Origin: Spirodela intermedia
Lineage: Eukaryota > Streptophyta > Magnoliopsida > Alismatales > Araceae
Direction of reading: 5' to 3'
Length of the DNA: 64,000 nucleotides
Assembly: GCA_902729315.2 (NCBI GenBank)
Contig: LR746272.1
Span: forward strand, 1,550,001 to 1,614,000
Shown here: in pieces, positions 61,978 through 64,000 of the stretch
Layout: the number at the start of each line of letters is the position of its first letter
How positions within the stretch are numbered: position 1 is the first letter of the stretch
Notes under the pieces: model-generated
What the model was told of the DNA's origin: nothing
Database searches by the model: none
The model's input: the letters and a program-made list of their open reading frames with translations, nothing else
Translations under genes and position numbers: made by a program

Positions 61978-62013
<36 letters not shown>
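61978..62013 (+). repeat. (CA)n microsatellite
   Basis: Perfect CA run of about 35 bases. Confidence 0.97.
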
Positions 62014-62016
<3 letters not shown>

Positions 62017-64000
62017 GATGTAGGACATCAATTATAATCAAAAGATAGGCAAAAGAATTTTAACCTAGGTGGTCTAAAACTAGAGGACCAAGTGTCCAAG
62101 GTGCTTAAAAGACATGCTACTATGATCAGAAGATTTTGGAATTCCGAAATCATTCTTGACCATTATTTAAACACATCACAAACACATCAATGATTAGTTT
62201 CCTGCTCAAGTAAACTACAAGCACATCCATGACCCAACTCAGGAGGACTTGAAGCCAAGGAAGCATGAAGATTGAACTTCTAGGACAAGATGACCCATTA
62301 GCTAATGCAGCCCGTAATAAAACATGTCTTAAACGCGTCACCAATTAATTTTCTTACTTTTAAATTACTTTCCCACTTTAGGTAGTTGAATTTATTTAGA
62401 TGGAATTTAATTCAAAATTAAGATGACATCATAACAAAACTGCATTCTTGGGGGTGGTTTAATAGATTCCGCTTATTTAGAGAAATCATGTTGTGGACTC
62501 ATTTTAATAAGTCCTTTTGATATTCTATCTTTCTGTTGGTGGATTTTAATACCTCCTTTGTAGATTCAAAGAAACTATATTAATCTTGTGGACTCGAGAT
62601 CATCCCCTTGTGGATTTGAAAGTTGAAGTTTTCAAGTTCTATGGATTTATGGTAATAAATCTTCATGTAAATCACATTTCTTGTGAATGATAATATTTCA
62701 AGCTATATTAGAAGTGGTGCCACTAGAATGCAGTACAAATTGAAGCTTGAGGCAAAGTGTTATAGAACATATGCCATAAACTTAGAACTTATAATAAGGA
62801 TATGCCCCTAATGTTATGAGGAGGAAAACTAACAAAACTCTATGAATAAGTGCTCCATAAAATAGCCTTGCAACATTTAGAACATGTTTTGATGCTCCAC
62901 TAGTCTTTATAGGGAAAAAACTTCAAAATATCTAGTCTAGTAGTTGGCGATAGACTTTAACAAACTTAAGCTTCACTTACACTGCATGCATTCAAAATGA
63001 TCATCAATGAACGATAATGAAAACCAAATAATTCTTATTAGATAACAACACAACTATGGATGCAAAGTCATTGAGATTGTTTGCTTGCAGTGTGTGCATA
63101 CTGACAATGAGAAACTACATCAAATGATGGCTAAAATGGAATGATCTCATCTACCCTTTCAAGAGTGAAAAATTTGTTCCAACAATCATTGCTACTATTT
63201 GTAGGAGATAGAGGAGCGAATTACCACTACTTTTTTCTTTTGACATTAACATTCATGAAGTGCTCATTAGCCATGTAATTATAACTTAATACATTTACAA
63301 AGTTAAGGTATTCGCCTATGAATAGATCATTATGGTGGAGATAGATTTTAGACTAACTCATCGAATTATCACTAACTCATTGAACGTATCATTAAAATAA
63401 GTGACTTGCATTCTTATCTACAAAGTTACATACACATTTTTATAATAATAAACAGGTTAGATACATATCGATGCATATAGAAAGGTACAAGTATGCATAC
63501 CCATGTTTCTGGGAAGAAACTATGACTCACAGATAGGTGGATATAATGTTATGGATAAGAGACTGAATGATGTTGACTCCATGATAGGTGGGTTATCATG
63601 TGACGAGCACACGGTATTCTTAATTAAAATACACTATTCATGTAAATATTTCGTTAATATTAACATTTTTAATTAACGATAATTCGTTGTATATCAGCAA
63701 TTGTATGCAAATCAGGTTGCCATTGGCAAACTGATAGAACGTTAAGAGTATTTTAATGCGAGTACCATTAGCTAGAGAGTCCAATTCTTGTCGCCCGCAA
63801 TCATGCAGTCAACATCGGTCAACGCCGAATCCCGCGTGCGACTTACCAGTTCGTAAACGAAGACCTGGTCGAACCGGTGTCGCGTCAAAGACTTCCGCAA
63901 GAAGCCCAACTCCCAGCCCGGTCGACGTACTCAGCCTGACGGGCGTGATTTGATCGCCACGTCATCTCCCAAGCTTAATCCCATATCGGAAATGTGAACA
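62014..64000. other. A+T-rich repeat-like DNA to the window end
   Basis: Short ORFs only up to about 63700. The last 250 bases (63750-64000) turn G+C richer, with a 65-codon ORF of no known family. This may be the edge of a gene or promoter beyond the window. Confidence 0.4.

Overview
This is nuclear DNA from a flowering plant. The evidence is short GT-AG introns, a 13-exon cytosolic glutamine synthetase, a plant-type C2H2 zinc finger with a QALGGH helix, an ankyrin/PGG membrane protein, degraded Ty1-copia retrotransposon sequence and very many (CT)n/(GA)n microsatellites. Several genes (zinc finger, calmodulin-like, N-terminal exons) are rich in G+C at third codon positions, as in monocots, but I cannot name the species. 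Gene islands are G+C rich; the DNA between them is A+T rich and transposon derived.

Layout. 1-8115 and 16151-24285 are two direct copies of one ~8.1 kb A+T-rich unit carrying the same decayed copia remnant. Between them lie a tandem-repeat block (8.38-8.83 kb), an intronless C2H2 zinc-finger gene (minus, 8903-9547) and a three-exon ankyrin/PGG gene resembling Arabidopsis At2g01680 (minus, 10853-13436). 24.3-27 kb is a G+C-rich stretch with two tentative small minus-strand genes. A complete cytosolic glutamine synthetase gene (plus, 27741-29882) follows. 30.3-35 kb is A+T-rich intergenic DNA. Next come an intronless calmodulin-like gene (minus, 35557-36141) and a complete 12-exon condensin CAP-G gene (minus, 37467-44419). 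Its upstream region holds an E2F-like site, three site II (TGGGCY) motifs and a ~425 bp pyrimidine tract. A small unrecognised ORF sits at 45221-45466. 45.5-59.7 kb has no gene I can recognise, but holds a ~102 bp minisatellite (49.2-49.95 kb) and a foldback element with a near-perfect hairpin (54.28-54.5 kb). A five-exon Nudix hydrolase gene (plus, 59936-61018) has a tandemly duplicated first exon. The last 3 kb is mostly A+T-rich repeat DNA.

The genes do not form a pathway. They are independent housekeeping or signalling genes: nitrogen assimilation, mitotic chromosome condensation, calcium sensing, membrane ankyrin signalling, transcription and nucleotide-derivative hydrolysis. No new multi-gene system is visible. 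The most unusual items are the Nudix exon-1 duplication that turned former 5' UTR into coding sequence, the 8 kb repeat pair made after the element had died, the 229 bp foldback element, and a GC-AG intron beside a small duplication in CAP-G. Exon boundaries were set by hand from splice consensus, reading phase and remembered family sequences; no alignment or transcript data were available.
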